Positions 20,973-33,326 of a DNA stretch of 64,000 nt are shown here, piece after piece. The position numbers were made by a program, and so were the translations under genes. Positions within the stretch are counted from its first letter, which is position 1. Each line of letters opens with the position of its first letter. The notes under the pieces are model-generated. The model was not told the DNA's origin. It ran no database searches and saw only the letters and a list, made by a program, of their open reading frames with translations. This DNA comes from Notospermus geniculatus (Eukaryota; Nemertea; Pilidiophora; Heteronemertea; Lineidae), in NCBI GenBank assembly GCA_002633025.1, contig NMRB01000868.1, forward strand, positions 10,013 to 74,012, in the 5' to 3' direction.

Positions 20973-23718
20973 TCAAAATCTCATTGGATCTCGTAGCAGT
21001 CTCGTTCCCGCGTTGTTTCTGTCGCTGTTCGTGTACATGTGATCGTTATAGTTGCGGTAGGCAAACCGGAAATTCGGATCAGCCCTGACCTCTGTCGACC
21101 GTTCGATAGGTTTCCGCGGTTTTTGCTGATAATTTGACTTTAATCCATCACGTTTCTCACTTTTCTTCGTACTTTCTTTTTCCTTCGTGATACTGTGTGA
21201 CTTTTCTCGCGGTTTCTCGCTAGATGACGTTTTTCTAGTCTCGCGATTGCGAGACTTGGCATTTTTTGATGATTGTTGCGGGTGGTGGTTTTTATTATTT
21301 TTATGAGACCAATTTTCATCACAGTCAATCTCGTATCCAGGATTATCGTGCGGTTTCAGGACAAAGGGTGCCATGGATACACTTCCGGTATCCACGTCTC
21401 GTAATTCCTCGGCATTTATCGTGATGCTGTGTAAAGTTAGAGCGTTCTCGGTCACGTGATTTTCCGTGACGTCCTGTCTCGTCACACCGTCATGGAGGTA
21501 GAGTTTACTTTTCCGGCGTCGGCATAAATTTGCGACGTGTGAAGCGGCAACTAACGCCATGATGAATATTCCTACGCCGACAACAATGGCGGTGGTCACC
21601 CAGACGACAGTTATCAACTCGTGGTCCGTGTTATCTGGAAGTGAAACAAAAAAACTCGTTAAAGCTGAACTACATGAACAAAAACACCACAGCGCCGCAG
21701 AGTATGGTGGTCTACAGAAGTGCGAACGCCCATCGGAGTGCCTCCAGAAAATGATAGACTACCGGCGGATTTCGTGGCGCCACTGTATTCAATCTCAGGC
21801 TTTCAATCGAGACACATCAAGAGATAGCGACCAAGTGACAGAGCCTGATAGACTTTGTACCGATCTGTAGTAACCCGAGTATGAAGTTGGTCAGGGTTCT
21901 TTATTGACCGAAACAGATCTGTGTATTTGTCCTAGCTGTGAGATCGGGAACTAATCTAAAGGACGAACCCGAAACGGTACAAATCCTCGTCCCCAGTGCT
22001 TTTGGACGCGAGGCTTCTTCAGTGTTGACTTCATAGGACGATCCCTGGCACAATCTCAGAGCCTAACGATCTATTCTTAGGTATGTTGCCGTAAAAATTC
22101 CATCACAATAAAGCCAGCCTAAATATCTCATTACTCTAATTGGCCACCACTCTCTGAGTCAATCCGTAAATTGACGATAAATCAAGGAACGGATTTAGTC
22201 AATGGCGGAACGAAGCGCCTTAAGTTTGATGAAGGGGGATTGTGGAATAAAGTTTGGCTGTTTCTTTTCGTAATCTATTGGGAGTTATTACTCCCCAGAT
22301 AAAGAGGTCTTGTTATGAATAATCTCGATACTGGTTCGATCTCGTTCTGTGGATCAACCACCGATACTTGGCCGTGGTTGCGCATCTAGCGTGTGATCGC
22401 TGGTCGGGTATAAAATACGGACTCAACGATCAGCAGACCTGGAGTCGCGATACCGCGACTTAATTGGATAATGGCTGATCATCATTAGTGCGGCAATAAA
22501 CACGGTGTGAGAAATTTCGGAACAGACTGTAATACATTTCTTTTCTGTTCAGTTCTAGATGGATGTGAAAGAGGAAGAGAGCAGGACCTCCATCAGTCAT
22601 CCTGATATCCCGGATCAACTCGGACGTGGCTATTGAATTCACGGGTGATTTGTTCCACTGTGGGAATTGGTCTCCTGTCTCAAGATCTGTCTCCAGGAAG
22701 ATAAATAAGACACTACACGATAACATTACACAATAACAAAAGCCGTTAAGGAGTTTAGCGCATTAATAACCAGAACGAGGCAGGTTTTTGTCAAGGTCAT
22801 GCGCCTAATGGTTGGTCTGTGGTGATTTATAATATCAATACTCCTTTACGACTGATCTCATTTGATTAATAACATTCATGACCGTCATTTGCAACTTTGT
22901 AAGCAGAATGCAAACGTGGGGTGTCGGTGATGAAGTGATAAGGTGAACCTCAGGGTGTCGATGTGGCTGTACAAAATCAGGGGAACACAACTTTTGTAAC
23001 TGTTTTTCCAACAGGGACAAGAACACTTCATATCAGACCGCTTGCTCAAGAGAATTCGCCCAAACAGAAATGATATCTCGTCTGCTTTTACGAAAAGGTC
23101 AGTGCCAATTTTTCATTGAAATAAACTACAAAATCCTTAAAGAAGCACTGTAGCCCTGCCGTATTCCTGCGTTAAGGGAGACCTCTATTGACAATGTTGT
23201 TAAACTACCACTTATCAACCTCGCTCCATAGTGCAGAATAACTCTCGTTCCAAGGTGTCCACGTATGCATTTTAGTGTAAAAGCATTCTCCAACACTGGG
23301 GCGAAAGGCAAGACTAGGGTATTGGGGAGAATGATGCAATCCCCGCCGGTGGCGCCGGCTATCGACAGGCAAGACTAGGGTATTGGGGAGAATGATGCAA
23401 TCCCCGCCGGTGGCGCCGGCTATCGACAAAGAGTGGCAATATCGTGGAACTTTTAAGTCTACCTGAAACCCTGTCACACAGTACCCATTGGAAAAGACTC
23501 TCTGAGAGCTTTCCATTGAAAGTGTCAACGTAGGGCAACCTACCAGGCGATACAGGATTCTGGCCAGCAGAACCAGTCCTCTTAATCTCATCCGCGATCA
23601 CGGTGGTAAGGAGGGGCAGACCTTCAGCAGTAGAATTCGGCGGGGCGGACGTAATATTAGGGGTCAAGGACACGTCCTCATAGGTCAAGGTCGGTTGATA
23701 TGACGTCACATTGGACAT
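20973..23718 (-). CDS. Putative single-pass membrane protein, tentative exons 23463-23718, 22588-22686, 20973-21634
   Basis: The last exon is well supported: an acceptor (TTTCACTTCCAG) precedes 21634 and the frame gives NTDHELITVVWVTTAIVV, a hydrophobic helix, then CRRRKSK and a long basic Lys/Ser/Arg-rich cytoplasmic tail ending RLLRDPMRF. Upstream, 22588-22686 (DLETGDQFPQWNKS) and 23463-23718 (from MSNVTSYQPT, rich in Ser/Thr/Pro with three N-glycosylation sequons) are joined because all phases are 1 and give one 338-residue frame. The donor of the middle exon (GTCCTG) is weak. An alternative donor for the first exon exists at GTAGGT about 100 bp earlier. An in-frame stop lies just before the ATG and there is no signal peptide, so an N-terminal exon may be missing. 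Family not recognised. Confidence 0.4.
21658..21858 (+). repeat. Dispersed repeat R200, copy 1
   Basis: About 200 bp shared in the same orientation with 45781-45972, including AACAAAAACACCACAGCGCC, ATGATAGACTACCGG and GGCGCCACTGTATTCAATCT. It lies in the intron just upstream of the last exon of the minus-strand membrane protein. Confidence 0.75.
21859..22587. other. Intronic stretch of the tentative membrane protein gene
   Basis: Holds the lone TTAGTTCC-type foldback end at 21938-21958 and otherwise no recognisable feature. Confidence 0.3.
23137..23456 (-). mobile_element. TTAA-flanked MITE, copy 2, with internal 61-bp duplication
   Basis: TTAA at 23137-23140 and 23453-23456. In reverse it is collinear with copies 1 and 3 (GTCGATAGCCGGCGCCAC, AATGCATACGTGGA, CAATAGAGGTCTCCCTTAAC). 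A 61-bp block beginning AGGCAAGACTAGGG at 23306 is repeated exactly at 23367. The element ends 6 bp from the possible splice donor at 23457-23462. Confidence 0.75.
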
Positions 23719-26366
23719 GACACATTATCCCTGTCTGCATAGACCAAGCAGGATGTCTACGGCAAGTCATTACATCACGTGACCTCAGCAGTCTCTCTCA
23801 TTGGTTGGCCTCCGTGGAGTTGGATCTGTCAATGAGAAATTGTGAAGAATAATTTAGATCACGCAACAGTGATGTCTCAGCAACTGATCTCCTGTGAACC
23901 AATAGTGGAAAAGCACAGTGTAGTCGGCGACCAATCATAACATTCCACCGCGTGCTCAGCCAATCACTGCCAATCAGCTGGCTCTACGCCTAGGATCCAA
24001 TGAGATGACTCCGTTGTGAACCAATGGGATGCGACTCGAGGCGACCTATTGTTCTGGGGGAGAGAGATCACCAAAATTTAGACGCTCACGTATGACGGGA
24101 AAGTCCCCTTTTATGGCACATCGAATGATGGTCTGTCGCCGTATCCACAATTACCCGCGGACCAATTTCGTCCGATGATTAGGCCGCACGGTGCGCTGAT
24201 TACAAAAAATATGAGATTACCAAGGAGTTATTAGGCCGGTTATGATTATGCAGGGATGAAAGATCGAATGTAAACTCCCCTGATACGGTGGCTTATTGAT
24301 TCGGTGTGTCTGACTCGCTTGGGCCAGTACTGTTTGGATAGGCGAAAGGTATAGAATGTTGCAATGGACGTTGATCATTAACCCTTTACTGCAGTAAGCA
24401 ATTTCATCAATAACTGTAAAAAAGTGCCATGTCATAGAGGTATTCTTTGGAAAGCGCTCAATGAGAGCTCGGCGCGATAATGTTTTGTTCATCAAAAGTT
24501 CGGTACAAAATGCCAAAAACTGGGAAATATGGCGGCCAATATGGCTGACGATAAGTGTGTCTTCAATTTTGGTTATCAATGGACGTAAGCGAATCACGTC
24601 ACAGCGATAAAGAGTGACTTTATCCGTTTTCACAAAATGTCCAAAGCAGATCACTCTTGCACCACAGGCACTGCTTTTAACACGCAAACACCAAATTTAT
24701 TTCATCATGAAATCAATACAGGCACTGCACTACGTTCACACCATTTACCAGCCGTCAATTTCAAGTGCTTGGAGCCGTTTTTTATTTCATCCGTGACTGA
24801 TTTTAAATACACTGACGAGCGAAAACGGATGGGTGGGAAATTCATTTCACCGAATCGATCGAATGGTTTAATCATGTTTGAATGATGGGAGTTGTTAACA
24901 AAGTGAGATTTTTATGTGATTCATGTCGCCGCGTCTTTTTTGTGTTGTTTACTAAGATTAATGGGCGAATATAGCCGGATCGGTAATGGTATCAGATAGA
25001 ACACTGGCAGAATAATATTGCTGTTGACTAGTTCAGTTAGGTCACAAGGAATTTTCAAGTAGGAATCTTTCTTGGCGGTCCTTCTCGAAAAAAACAGTCG
25101 AGTTTCCAAGAAATCCCCTAGAAAGCAAGATGGCGGCCCCCTTGAACCGACGAAGAGGAATGACAAATCTGCCTGGAGATTATTAGCTCATTTATGGTAG
25201 AATGCACTTTCCACATGAATATTTCATTCTGCTGAACAGAGTTCTCAATTTATCAGAATTTCCCCGGGGTATCAAAAACATTATATTCATATTCGAATGA
25301 TGAAAAAATTACTTTTATGTGATCAATTATACATTTAGTAATCACACAATCAGGCTATCCTACTGATTGCGTATGCAAGATACTAGTACTACGATGTCAT
25401 ATTTTGGTCAATATGGCGGCATAAAATCATTCACTTCATCGCACGCCATATTCTGTAGGCCTAGGCCTTTATCTTCACCGTCGGTCAAGATCACGGTCAT
25501 GTGACACCTATGATTGGCGGTGATTCCCAAAGGGCTGTAAGTGTAAATTCCAGTACAGCCGAAATGGATCATGGGAAAATACGATCTGACGAACTACGGT
25601 ACTACGTCACGACGTCGTGACGTCACACTCAGCGTTGTTTCAAGGCGACGTCATCATGGTCATGACGTTGGCGGGAGATCTGCCACATACCATGCATGGA
25701 TTCTTCGTGCAGTGCTGACGACCCGTGACATTTATGCCTGCCTGACGGGGAATGCCATGGTGAGTATTATTTTGGTTAGCATGGTTCATAACATGGAGAG
25801 TCCATAGGCCTCCTCGCCTACATCATGACGTCTGCTGTGGTCTAGGACTACCGGTATTCCTTTTCATCACATATTGTCATCTCTCGGGTGCCGTTGCTAC
25901 TCCGAGATGAAATGAGGATGGCCTGATCATGACCACCGTCCACGTTAAGAGTCAGGCCATAGTCCTTCCCCATACCATTATGTGTTGTGATGCGGTCATG
26001 GCGGTAGGCCTACTAGGCCAAGTTACCATTCAATAGGCTAATAAACCACGGATGATGTCAGGCGTCAGCCATTTTTTCACAATCACAGTGAGTTGGAAAT
26101 GGAAAAGGAACATAACAAAGAACGACATATTTTCCGGCCTTACATTTGATATTTATTACACGTGTGGTTAATTACTACTGTATCAATTCACCTTTCTTTT
26201 ATGGGATTCCGATTTACATTTACAGACACGACAAGGATGACGTCACGGAACATTCTACTCCTGTTGTTATCTTCTGAATCTGAGTAGGCCTACAGATCCC
26301 GCGAGAGAGTGAGTCAGCAGGCCTACCTCCAGTAAACAGTAATTCCACCTACGACATCAGCCAATT
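23719..26366. other. Intergenic region before the glycosyltransferase
   Basis: The longest frame (minus, 24217-24687) has no domain and is not supported. Short CCAATCA/ATTGG words cluster at 23800-24050, and 25590-25670 is rich in GACGTCA palindromes. No RNA gene recognised. Confidence 0.35.
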
Positions 26367-27473
26367 ATGAATCGGCAAGGTTTACTACCTCCACGGGAGA
26401 CTGCACCAAATGTCGGTCTGTCATTCCTCGCCAAGAATAGAGGCTACTTCCTGCGGAAACGTGTTGCTAAAGTTGTTCTTGTCATCTGCGTAATGATAGT
26501 CTGCATGTACTTCTGCTACGCGGCCCTCAAACATGTCAAAGGTGCAGATATGCCACTCGCAAATTTTCTGATGCCAGTTTCGATGCCATCCAAAGTGCCA
26601 GTGAACAGCCAGGGAAAGAGTAGGCCATTCTTCACGAAACATATTGGGACATGGAGCGCCGTTGATCCAGACAGGAGGAGATTCGGACCGAAGCGACATG
26701 CTGGCTACAGCCACGGTAAAGCACCAAGGCGTCCGAAACCAGTTGTCCCAAGACTGGTTCACTTCGTCTGGCCAAGGAGTGAGAAACGAACGGTATTCCG
26801 GTTTCATCACTTGATCACCATCCTCGCTGCGTACAAACACATCAAACCAAATGAGATCTGGTTCTGGCACGAGGGGCAGATACCCGCCGGGGACCTTTGG
26901 AAAGAGATGTTGCAGAAGGTACCCATATTAAAGCTGAAGTACCGGAAATTTCCCCGAAGCATCTTCAACAAGAGCGTAGAAGTCGAGGAACACGTCAGCG
27001 ACATCGTTAGATTAGAAGCCGTCAAAGAGTTTGGAGGGATCTACCTTGATCTCGACGTGGTTGCTGTGAGGAACTTCGACCCTCTTTTATATTACGACAC
27101 GACCATGGGGTATGAAATCCCTGGCGGGTTATGTAATGGTGTCATCATCTCTAAACCAAATGCTACCTTTCTGCGCAAGTGGTACGAGAATTATGCGACA
27201 TTCAACGACAAGAAGTGGGCCGACCATTCGGTGTTTTTACCAGCCAGCATGGCCAAAAAGATGCCCGAGTTGATTCATACAGAAGTGGATTCTCTTCATT
27301 CACCAGGTTGGATAAGGTTCCCAAGGCTTTACAACAACAACTCCTGGGACTGGAGTGATAATTACGCCATGCATCTGTACTATCGTCTATACAACAAGGA
27401 CCATAACAAGGATGACATTATGACCTTGAACACAACACTAGGCAGGTTATTTCGGTATATTTACTATGTATAG
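26367..27473 (+). CDS. DXD glycosyltransferase (sugar-binding DXD / OCH1-A4GALT-like), 368 aa, intronless
   Basis: A probable type II Golgi membrane glycosyltransferase. A short basic cytoplasmic tail is followed by a signal anchor at about 36-54 (VVLVICVMIVCMYFCYAAL), a basic stem, and a catalytic region from about 125 to 340. The hallmark is DIVRLEAVKEFGGIYLDLDV at 212-231, where DLD (228-230) is the metal- and nucleotide-sugar-binding DXD motif; PRLVHFVWP (128-136) and IWFWHEG (164-170) are typical upstream strands. Family knowledge: such enzymes transfer hexoses or hexosamines in the Golgi; donor and acceptor cannot be told here. Sequons at Asn201, 265, 324 and 355 fit a lumenal domain. 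The whole ORF is a single exon, suggesting retroposition or a family that lacks introns. Confidence 0.88.
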   Translation: MNRQGLLPPRETAPNVGLSFLAKNRGYFLRKRVAKVVLVICVMIVCMYFCYAALKHVKGADMPLANFLMPVSMPSKVPVNSQGKSRPFFTKHIGTWSAVDPDRRRFGPKRHAGYSHGKAPRRPKPVVPRLVHFVWPRSEKRTVFRFHHLITILAAYKHIKPNEIWFWHEGQIPAGDLWKEMLQKVPILKLKYRKFPRSIFNKSVEVEEHVSDIVRLEAVKEFGGIYLDLDVVAVRNFDPLLYYDTTMGYEIPGGLCNGVIISKPNATFLRKWYENYATFNDKKWADHSVFLPASMAKKMPELIHTEVDSLHSPGWIRFPRLYNNNSWDWSDNYAMHLYYRLYNKDHNKDDIMTLNTTLGRLFRYIYYV

Positions 27474-27671
27474 ATCGGCTCAGCAACCAGTCGCCATCTT
27501 GGTTTCCTGGGTCCAGAAATGCTGGGCATGCGCATTATTAACTTGAAGGCAGATGTCCACAGAGCTGTTCATTTCCTACTAGTTTACTCATAACGAGTTG
27601 TCTGTCACACGAAATATGCACCGCCAGCTGCCGAATGTTGCCAAGGGATAACTGAGAAATGAGTTGGCCAA

Positions 27672-27893
27672 ATGGAGGTTATTCATGACGTCACAACGGT
27701 CACGTGACCGCAAAGAATCGGCATTGTTGGCTGTCAAATGGCCGGCGACGACGTCAAAACTGTCACGTCATATTTCACGTCACGATCTGTGTGTTGATGC
27801 TGTGTTCATGTCGTGACGTCGCTTGACATTTTGAACGGCCAATATGGCGGCACCGTGTCGTCATGGAAATGTGACGTCATGTGAAGAAGGGTT
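27672..27893. mobile_element. CRE-rich foldback element, copy 1
   Basis: Starts GGAGGTTATTCATGACGTCA and ends TGACGTCATGTGAAGAAGG. The interior is collinear with 40302-40564 (AAAGAATCGGC, CAAATGGCCGGCGA, GTGTTCATG, GGCCAATATGGCGGCA). It holds several TGACGTCA sites. Confidence 0.75.
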
Positions 27894-29529
27894 GGCTATA
27901 TACATGTAGGCCTACATGTACACTCCTAGTGTTATAGGAATTCGACTAAAATTGTTCTTTCCAATGGAAACATGGGCAAATATCTAACTTCTGTTGAATA
28001 TTGTATAGTTTTTCTGTTGCATTATGTAGCCTACGTTATTTCACACACACATAACTGGCATACATGTAATTTAGAAAAGGTGTTTAACTTAAGTAGGTTA
28101 CGATATGTGAGCCATCTACTCCCGCCCTCTGAGCAATGCCGCCCCCTCAAACAACGTCTTGGCATCTCCCTCTGATCGGAACCTACACCAACACCACGTC
28201 TGTTCCCGAGGTGAAATGAGGCGGCACTATGATCACCATAGCAACCGGTGGATGCTGTGCGATTGTGAATTGGATGGTGACCAGGATGTGGTTGTAGCCC
28301 GATGTTGGGGAGGAATATATAAGTGGATTTATTGTGGAAGCATGATGAGCTCTTATATGTAACTGTAATCTTTAAGATGTCTAAGCTCCTTGTGATTGTG
28401 GTAAGATATCATTGATAGATGGAGACGATTTTTTTTAGCCCGTTATTCCCAGACGGTAAATGGACACTTGTGCACGACTAGTCCTATACCATGTGTATGT
28501 CATGGTGTACATACAAGGCTCATATGATTGGACCCTATCAGCTACAGTAAAAAATGCATCCAAATCGAGTCCGTGCTTGTCAATTTGATGGTCGATTTTA
28601 CAATAGCCGTAACAAAATGAATTAAACTGCCTCCTAACCATGGTCTGATGATCATTTACGCTGATACGTGCCGGCAATCCAATTTGTCTGCTGGTCCTAT
28701 CGACCGAAGTCTGAATTGTACCATTTCCCCGCCATTCATCAGACTGTTGTTGACAATTCGGTATAAAGTCACTGGAGAGACGAAGCAATGTGACGTCACT
28801 CCGCAATCAGTCAAATCGACCGCAGCGCCATCTACTCCCCAGTGAATTCTCCGTCAGCTTGATTTGCGCAGAGGAACTGAAATTTTAGTATTATAAAAAC
28901 CAAACCGAAACTGAAGGGTCCTTACATGGCATTAGAATGCAACGTCGACAACAAAAAATTGCGCTGGTGTGGTGATTTTGACCAGCGACACTAGCGCCGC
29001 CCAACGTCTTTCACTGCTACCGACATGACCGACTCAAGATCATCCTGACGAATGCAGCCCCGCGCAATTTTTCAGTTACGACTTGAGATCGCATCAGAAC
29101 GAATTGAGATCATGATCTACAGTGCTTTTATTTTGTACAACCGCCGAAGACATTATACGAGCCTACTGGCAACTACACTAACAGTAATGTTTCATGAGCT
29201 AAGCCATCATGAGGATAATATAATAGAATATACGTCACAGAAAATTTGAAAATAGAAGCTGATTGTCGCTCGTGGGATGCTGTACGATTTGGATCAATCC
29301 AGCTGCCTGCTGGAATGTGATTTAGGGAGTCCCTCATGGGAGTAACATCTCACATAACAGGAAAGACTACGGAGTGCTGGTTACCCGTATCGATTGAGGT
29401 CGAGACGAAAGTAAGGCTTGGACATCCAAAGGAACCATTTGTGTAGCCTTCGTTGAACTGCGATTTCGACAAAGATTGTCGAATGGGGATCCTAGCTACG
29501 ATAGAGGGCAGCACACCGAAATTCGGCCC
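27894..29529. other. Intergenic, no gene recognised
   Basis: Only short unsupported ORFs (for example minus 28435-28806). No RNA or clear repeat seen. Confidence 0.3.
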
Positions 29530-29660
29530 TATACAATATGGACGCCTTTTGTGTAGGAAATTGATCAGAACCGGGATGTCAGTTTCATTTCAATAGTTTT
29601 AACCACTAGTGACACCTATTGAGGCAGTGAGCTAGGGTCCCCATTGGCCGACCGTCGATA
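29530..29660 (+). repeat. Dispersed repeat also present at 55170-55275 and 62532-62635
   Basis: Shares TTTCATTTCAATAGT, TAACCACTAGTGACACCTAT and GGCAGTG in order with the segment inside the intron of both TspO-like copies. Confidence 0.6.
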
Positions 29661-30213
29661 TATAGGTTCGTAAACCTAACCACTAACAATGAAGCGTAAT
29701 AAGTAACCAGCACATCGGTCTATCATTATCAAACACCAGTTCATAAAACTTGATTGTGAGACCGCAACTGTGTGACGTCACAGATGATGTTGCTTCGGCG
29801 CTATCTTCAAAATATCATGATATTCCATCTTGCGTCATACATGTACCACGCGCGTGCGTTGCTCTGCCAAAACCCCACGTTTTAGTCGATTACGGCCAGG
29901 TAGGTTCATAGAATGTCCATCCACGAACGTCAGTTATATAATACTGCATCATTGCTCGTATCATTAGGGCATTGGCCTAGGCCTACGAGAGGGAGGGAGA
30001 GGGAACGGGGCATGGACGGCACTTTCGCGTACCGGTATCGGACACGGTGTGCGTGCGTGCACATGCATGTGTGTGATGAGATATTCAGTCTGTGTCATTC
30101 GTCACCTTGCCAGAGCTATGCAATGTTAAGTAGGGGCCAAGGTGGGTGAGGCCTACTTACAGTACATTTTGTGATGGTCAAATGAAATGTTCCGGCCAGT
30201 TGTCAACGAGATT
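29661..30213. other. Intergenic, no gene recognised
   Basis: Nothing beyond short ORFs and TAGGCCTA words. Confidence 0.25.
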
Positions 30214-30381
30214 CAGGGGCGGATCAAAGATTTGGGAAAAGAGGGGGCGCCCTGTGCGGCTGCTAGGAACATTGAAATTTGCGCCAAAATCAAATTGCAG
30301 AATTTCACGGTCCGTTTTACAGATTTGTTGGCCAAAACGGGAGGCGCCCGCCCGCAGCGCCCCCCCCCCCTTTGATCCGCA
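30214..30381 (+). mobile_element. hAT-like MITE
   Basis: CAGGGGCGGATCAAAG at the left and CTTTGATCCGC at the right are inverted ends. Related in reverse to 9520-9670. The interior is non-coding and has a C-run at 30361-30370. Confidence 0.6.
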
Positions 30382-32556
30382 AGAATAGGCCTAGGCCATG
30401 CATCTGTCCGCGGCGTGAGATTGCATGCGTGCCTCTGGATGGACTCTAGATTCTAGACCCAGAGGCCTGTGGCCTGTTGCAACTTCGTGGTGGTGGCATG
30501 ATCTTCTTGCTAACTACATATTTATTGTCATTGATATTTTTTGTTCTTGTACTATAGAATGACGGATCAGTGACAACTAGCAGAAGAGATGGGGTGAGGT
30601 GAAGTTTCAGTGACCTCCATCCTGAGAATATCAGGCGTTCTTACTGCTCGCTCCCTTCGCCACCGCAGTGTGAGCGGATAAAGAGGAGCGAGGTAAAAAC
30701 CCCTGCTGTGGGAGGATGGTGACCTCCGAGATCTCGCATATCGGAAGTCATGGGAAACCCAGCGGTGTTAACTGTACATGGCTTCTGATAGAGTTACGAC
30801 TGAAGGTCAAGGTCGTCTGAAGATTTACAACAGAGGAGTCCTCACCCCGGAGACTGTATGGAATCTGGTAGGAACATTACATTTACTCTCACTCTGAACC
30901 TGTCCCTTTGCATTTAGGCCTTTTCTTACGGTTTGTACCTTATGGTTAAAGATGGCGAGGTACTGGTTTTCTTAATAAACCAAGGGGTATAAAAGGCCAA
31001 AATGAAAAATAAATCTACTTCTCAACATCCTGAGGTAATAAGACATTGGGTAACATGAACAAAACTAGTTAAGGCATCGCAGTTGAAACACATTACTTTG
31101 TATGATTGTGGGAGGAAACCTACGCACCAGCCGGCATAGAGATATTCTGTCGAAAGCATAAAGAGAAACTTTATCTTCTGAATAGAGTAGGCCTACACCA
31201 TGCACTTTACCGAACGCTTATTCTTGGCAGTACATGACATGCCGCGAGTGGGACGCAACTTATTCTTTAAAGCCCCTCTGTATTGAAATTTTTCGGTATT
31301 TTCAAACTACATGTATGTACGTGTATTAAGCGAGTGCGGCAGAGGTCTCGTAATAGCCTCGTGAAAGTCCCCAAAATGCTTGGCTGATACCGGTAGACTA
31401 TACTTCAAAGAATCAAGTCCTAGTTTTCAGCAACATTGAAAAAACTGCACGCAGAGCTCTAACGTATTCAGATAGAGCATAGTAGGCCTACATTTTACAC
31501 CATACTAACGTCGGAGGACGTAAGAACTTTCTGAATTCAATAAAATGCGGCTTTAAACAGTGCCGGCGAATATGTGACTTGTCAGCTTTAAGTGACAAAA
31601 CGTAATGAGTACTGTAATTATCTGTACCCTTTGTGAACAAGGGACTTGACCTCGCTACATTACCCAGCATGCCTCTTGCAAGCCAATTACCCCCACTGTC
31701 GATAATTGCTCAATTAACGGCGCGAATTGTCCGCGATGGAGTGATGGTATCTTAGAATCTGGGGTCGAATGCTTTCAGCTAATCATGATAACACGCGGGC
31801 TATTGATTTCCTATACCATAAAGGAATACCGGAATGTCTTCGATGTTATTTGATGAAATTGACGCCCTTCAAAGAAAAGATATTGAGAAGAATATTCAAC
31901 TCCTTCTCAACCAATAGCAGTCTCTCTCTGATGCCGTAACCCTTTCACACTGTCAAGCATTGTCGTTGTTTCTTGTGCGTACACCTGTCATAGCATTGGG
32001 GTTGGGGTTTGGCGCCAATTGGTCACGTGCTCAAATATGACCAATCACAAGTCTTGAATTAACAACGGGCTTCATGTCAACAATCAGTGTGTGTGAAAAT
32101 ATTTTTGCCTACGTCGAAATAGGCCTAGGGTCTTTGAGTTTGAGCTTTTTTTATTGGTCCTCACTTGTAAACAAGCATGTTGTAGTTGTCGTTACGATTT
32201 AAACAACACTCTAAACACCCTCCAAATTCACCGCGAAGATTCTTCTTCGCTTGGCAACCCGAATAAAACTCTAAATCTCATTTATCGTAGCGCCCTAAAC
32301 AGATAATCAAATATTCAATCACGCTGCGGATGTTCCGCGCAGGCTGAAATTTCTGAGGCAAAATCTCCGATTAAATTCTCGAGCAGCAGCTACCAGAATG
32401 AGAAATCAATGCTTCCAAGGGTGCCATTCGTCAGCCTCTAGAATCTAATCTTCCCAGTTCATGACTCTGCAATCAATGTAGAGCATCAATCAGTCAAATA
32501 GAGTCGATACCTAGACATCATATAAAGCATTGTATAATTCATTGCGCCTCTGTAAT
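30382..32556. other. Intergenic, no gene recognised
   Basis: No convincing coding frame. Some CCATCCTGAGAATATCAGG-type and TAGGCCTAC words. Nothing assignable. Confidence 0.3.
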
Positions 32557-32890
32557 GGACCGTCTCAAAATTACATTGATGCCAAAAAAGACGAAGTGGC
32601 TTAATCTCTTCCCTGACCCCCCCCCTTTGAAAAGATGAAGTGGGCACTTGTCATTGGCTTCATCCATCATGTAGGGACGGTAGGCATGGGAAGATGATGA
32701 TGAAAAACATGTGAAGACATTAGTAAACCAAGAAAGCAATGTTTTTTATAGTAAAATTTATTCTCCTGTAAAAAAGAGTGATGCCAATTTTTTCAAAAAA
32801 GATGAAGTGGGCTTCCCCAAATCGAGAACCCCCTCCCCAGACGAAGTCACTTCCTCTTTTTTGGCATCAAAATAATTTTGAGATGGCCCC
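32557..32890. mobile_element. Foldback element, 334 bp
   Basis: GGACCGTCTCAAAATTACAT and the reverse complement of the right end (GGGGCCATCTCAAAATTATT) align, continuing through TTGATGCCAAAAAAGA. Inside are repeated AAAGATGAAGTGGGC words. No protein. Confidence 0.65.
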
Positions 32891-33039
32891 TAACGAGTGC
32901 TGTATAACGAGCACGGGAGACGCCCCGGGCCAGTCATTTTCCTCCATCTCCATCTGAGATATTTAACAGCGTAAGCTGTCACTGTTGGTGTTTAAAAATT
33001 CCATCAACTGATGCATTCTTATTTGAAAGCTATTTCACC

Positions 33040-33326
33040 CAAACCGCGAAATACGGATTGTTAGAGGTGTAAGCGACCGATAAAAGAAGATGGCGTCCAC
33101 GCTTCTCACAGCTGGCCGGTCTGTTGAAAAAAGTAGGCCTGCCCATGGCGTTGTGTTTTACCTCTACTCTAGGCCTACTAATACTGTACTATGAAGGAAG
33201 TTGCTTGCATGTCTCAATAGACGTCACATATAAGTAATGCAACTCGCCAACAAACCGCAAATTACGCATTGTTAGTGGTGTAGGCGACCCATAAAAGAAG
33301 ATGGCGCCCAGGCTCCCCACACCTGG
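33040..33326. repeat. Pair of diverged direct repeats
   Basis: A segment of about 75 bp at 33040-33120 (AAACCGCGAAATACGGATTG ... AAAAGAAGATGGCG) recurs at 33250-33326 with about 15 changes. The rest of the interval is unique. Confidence 0.6.

Noticed and set aside
24217-24687. 156-codon minus ORF
   Set aside because: No domain, no signal peptide, no splice context; composition not protein-like.
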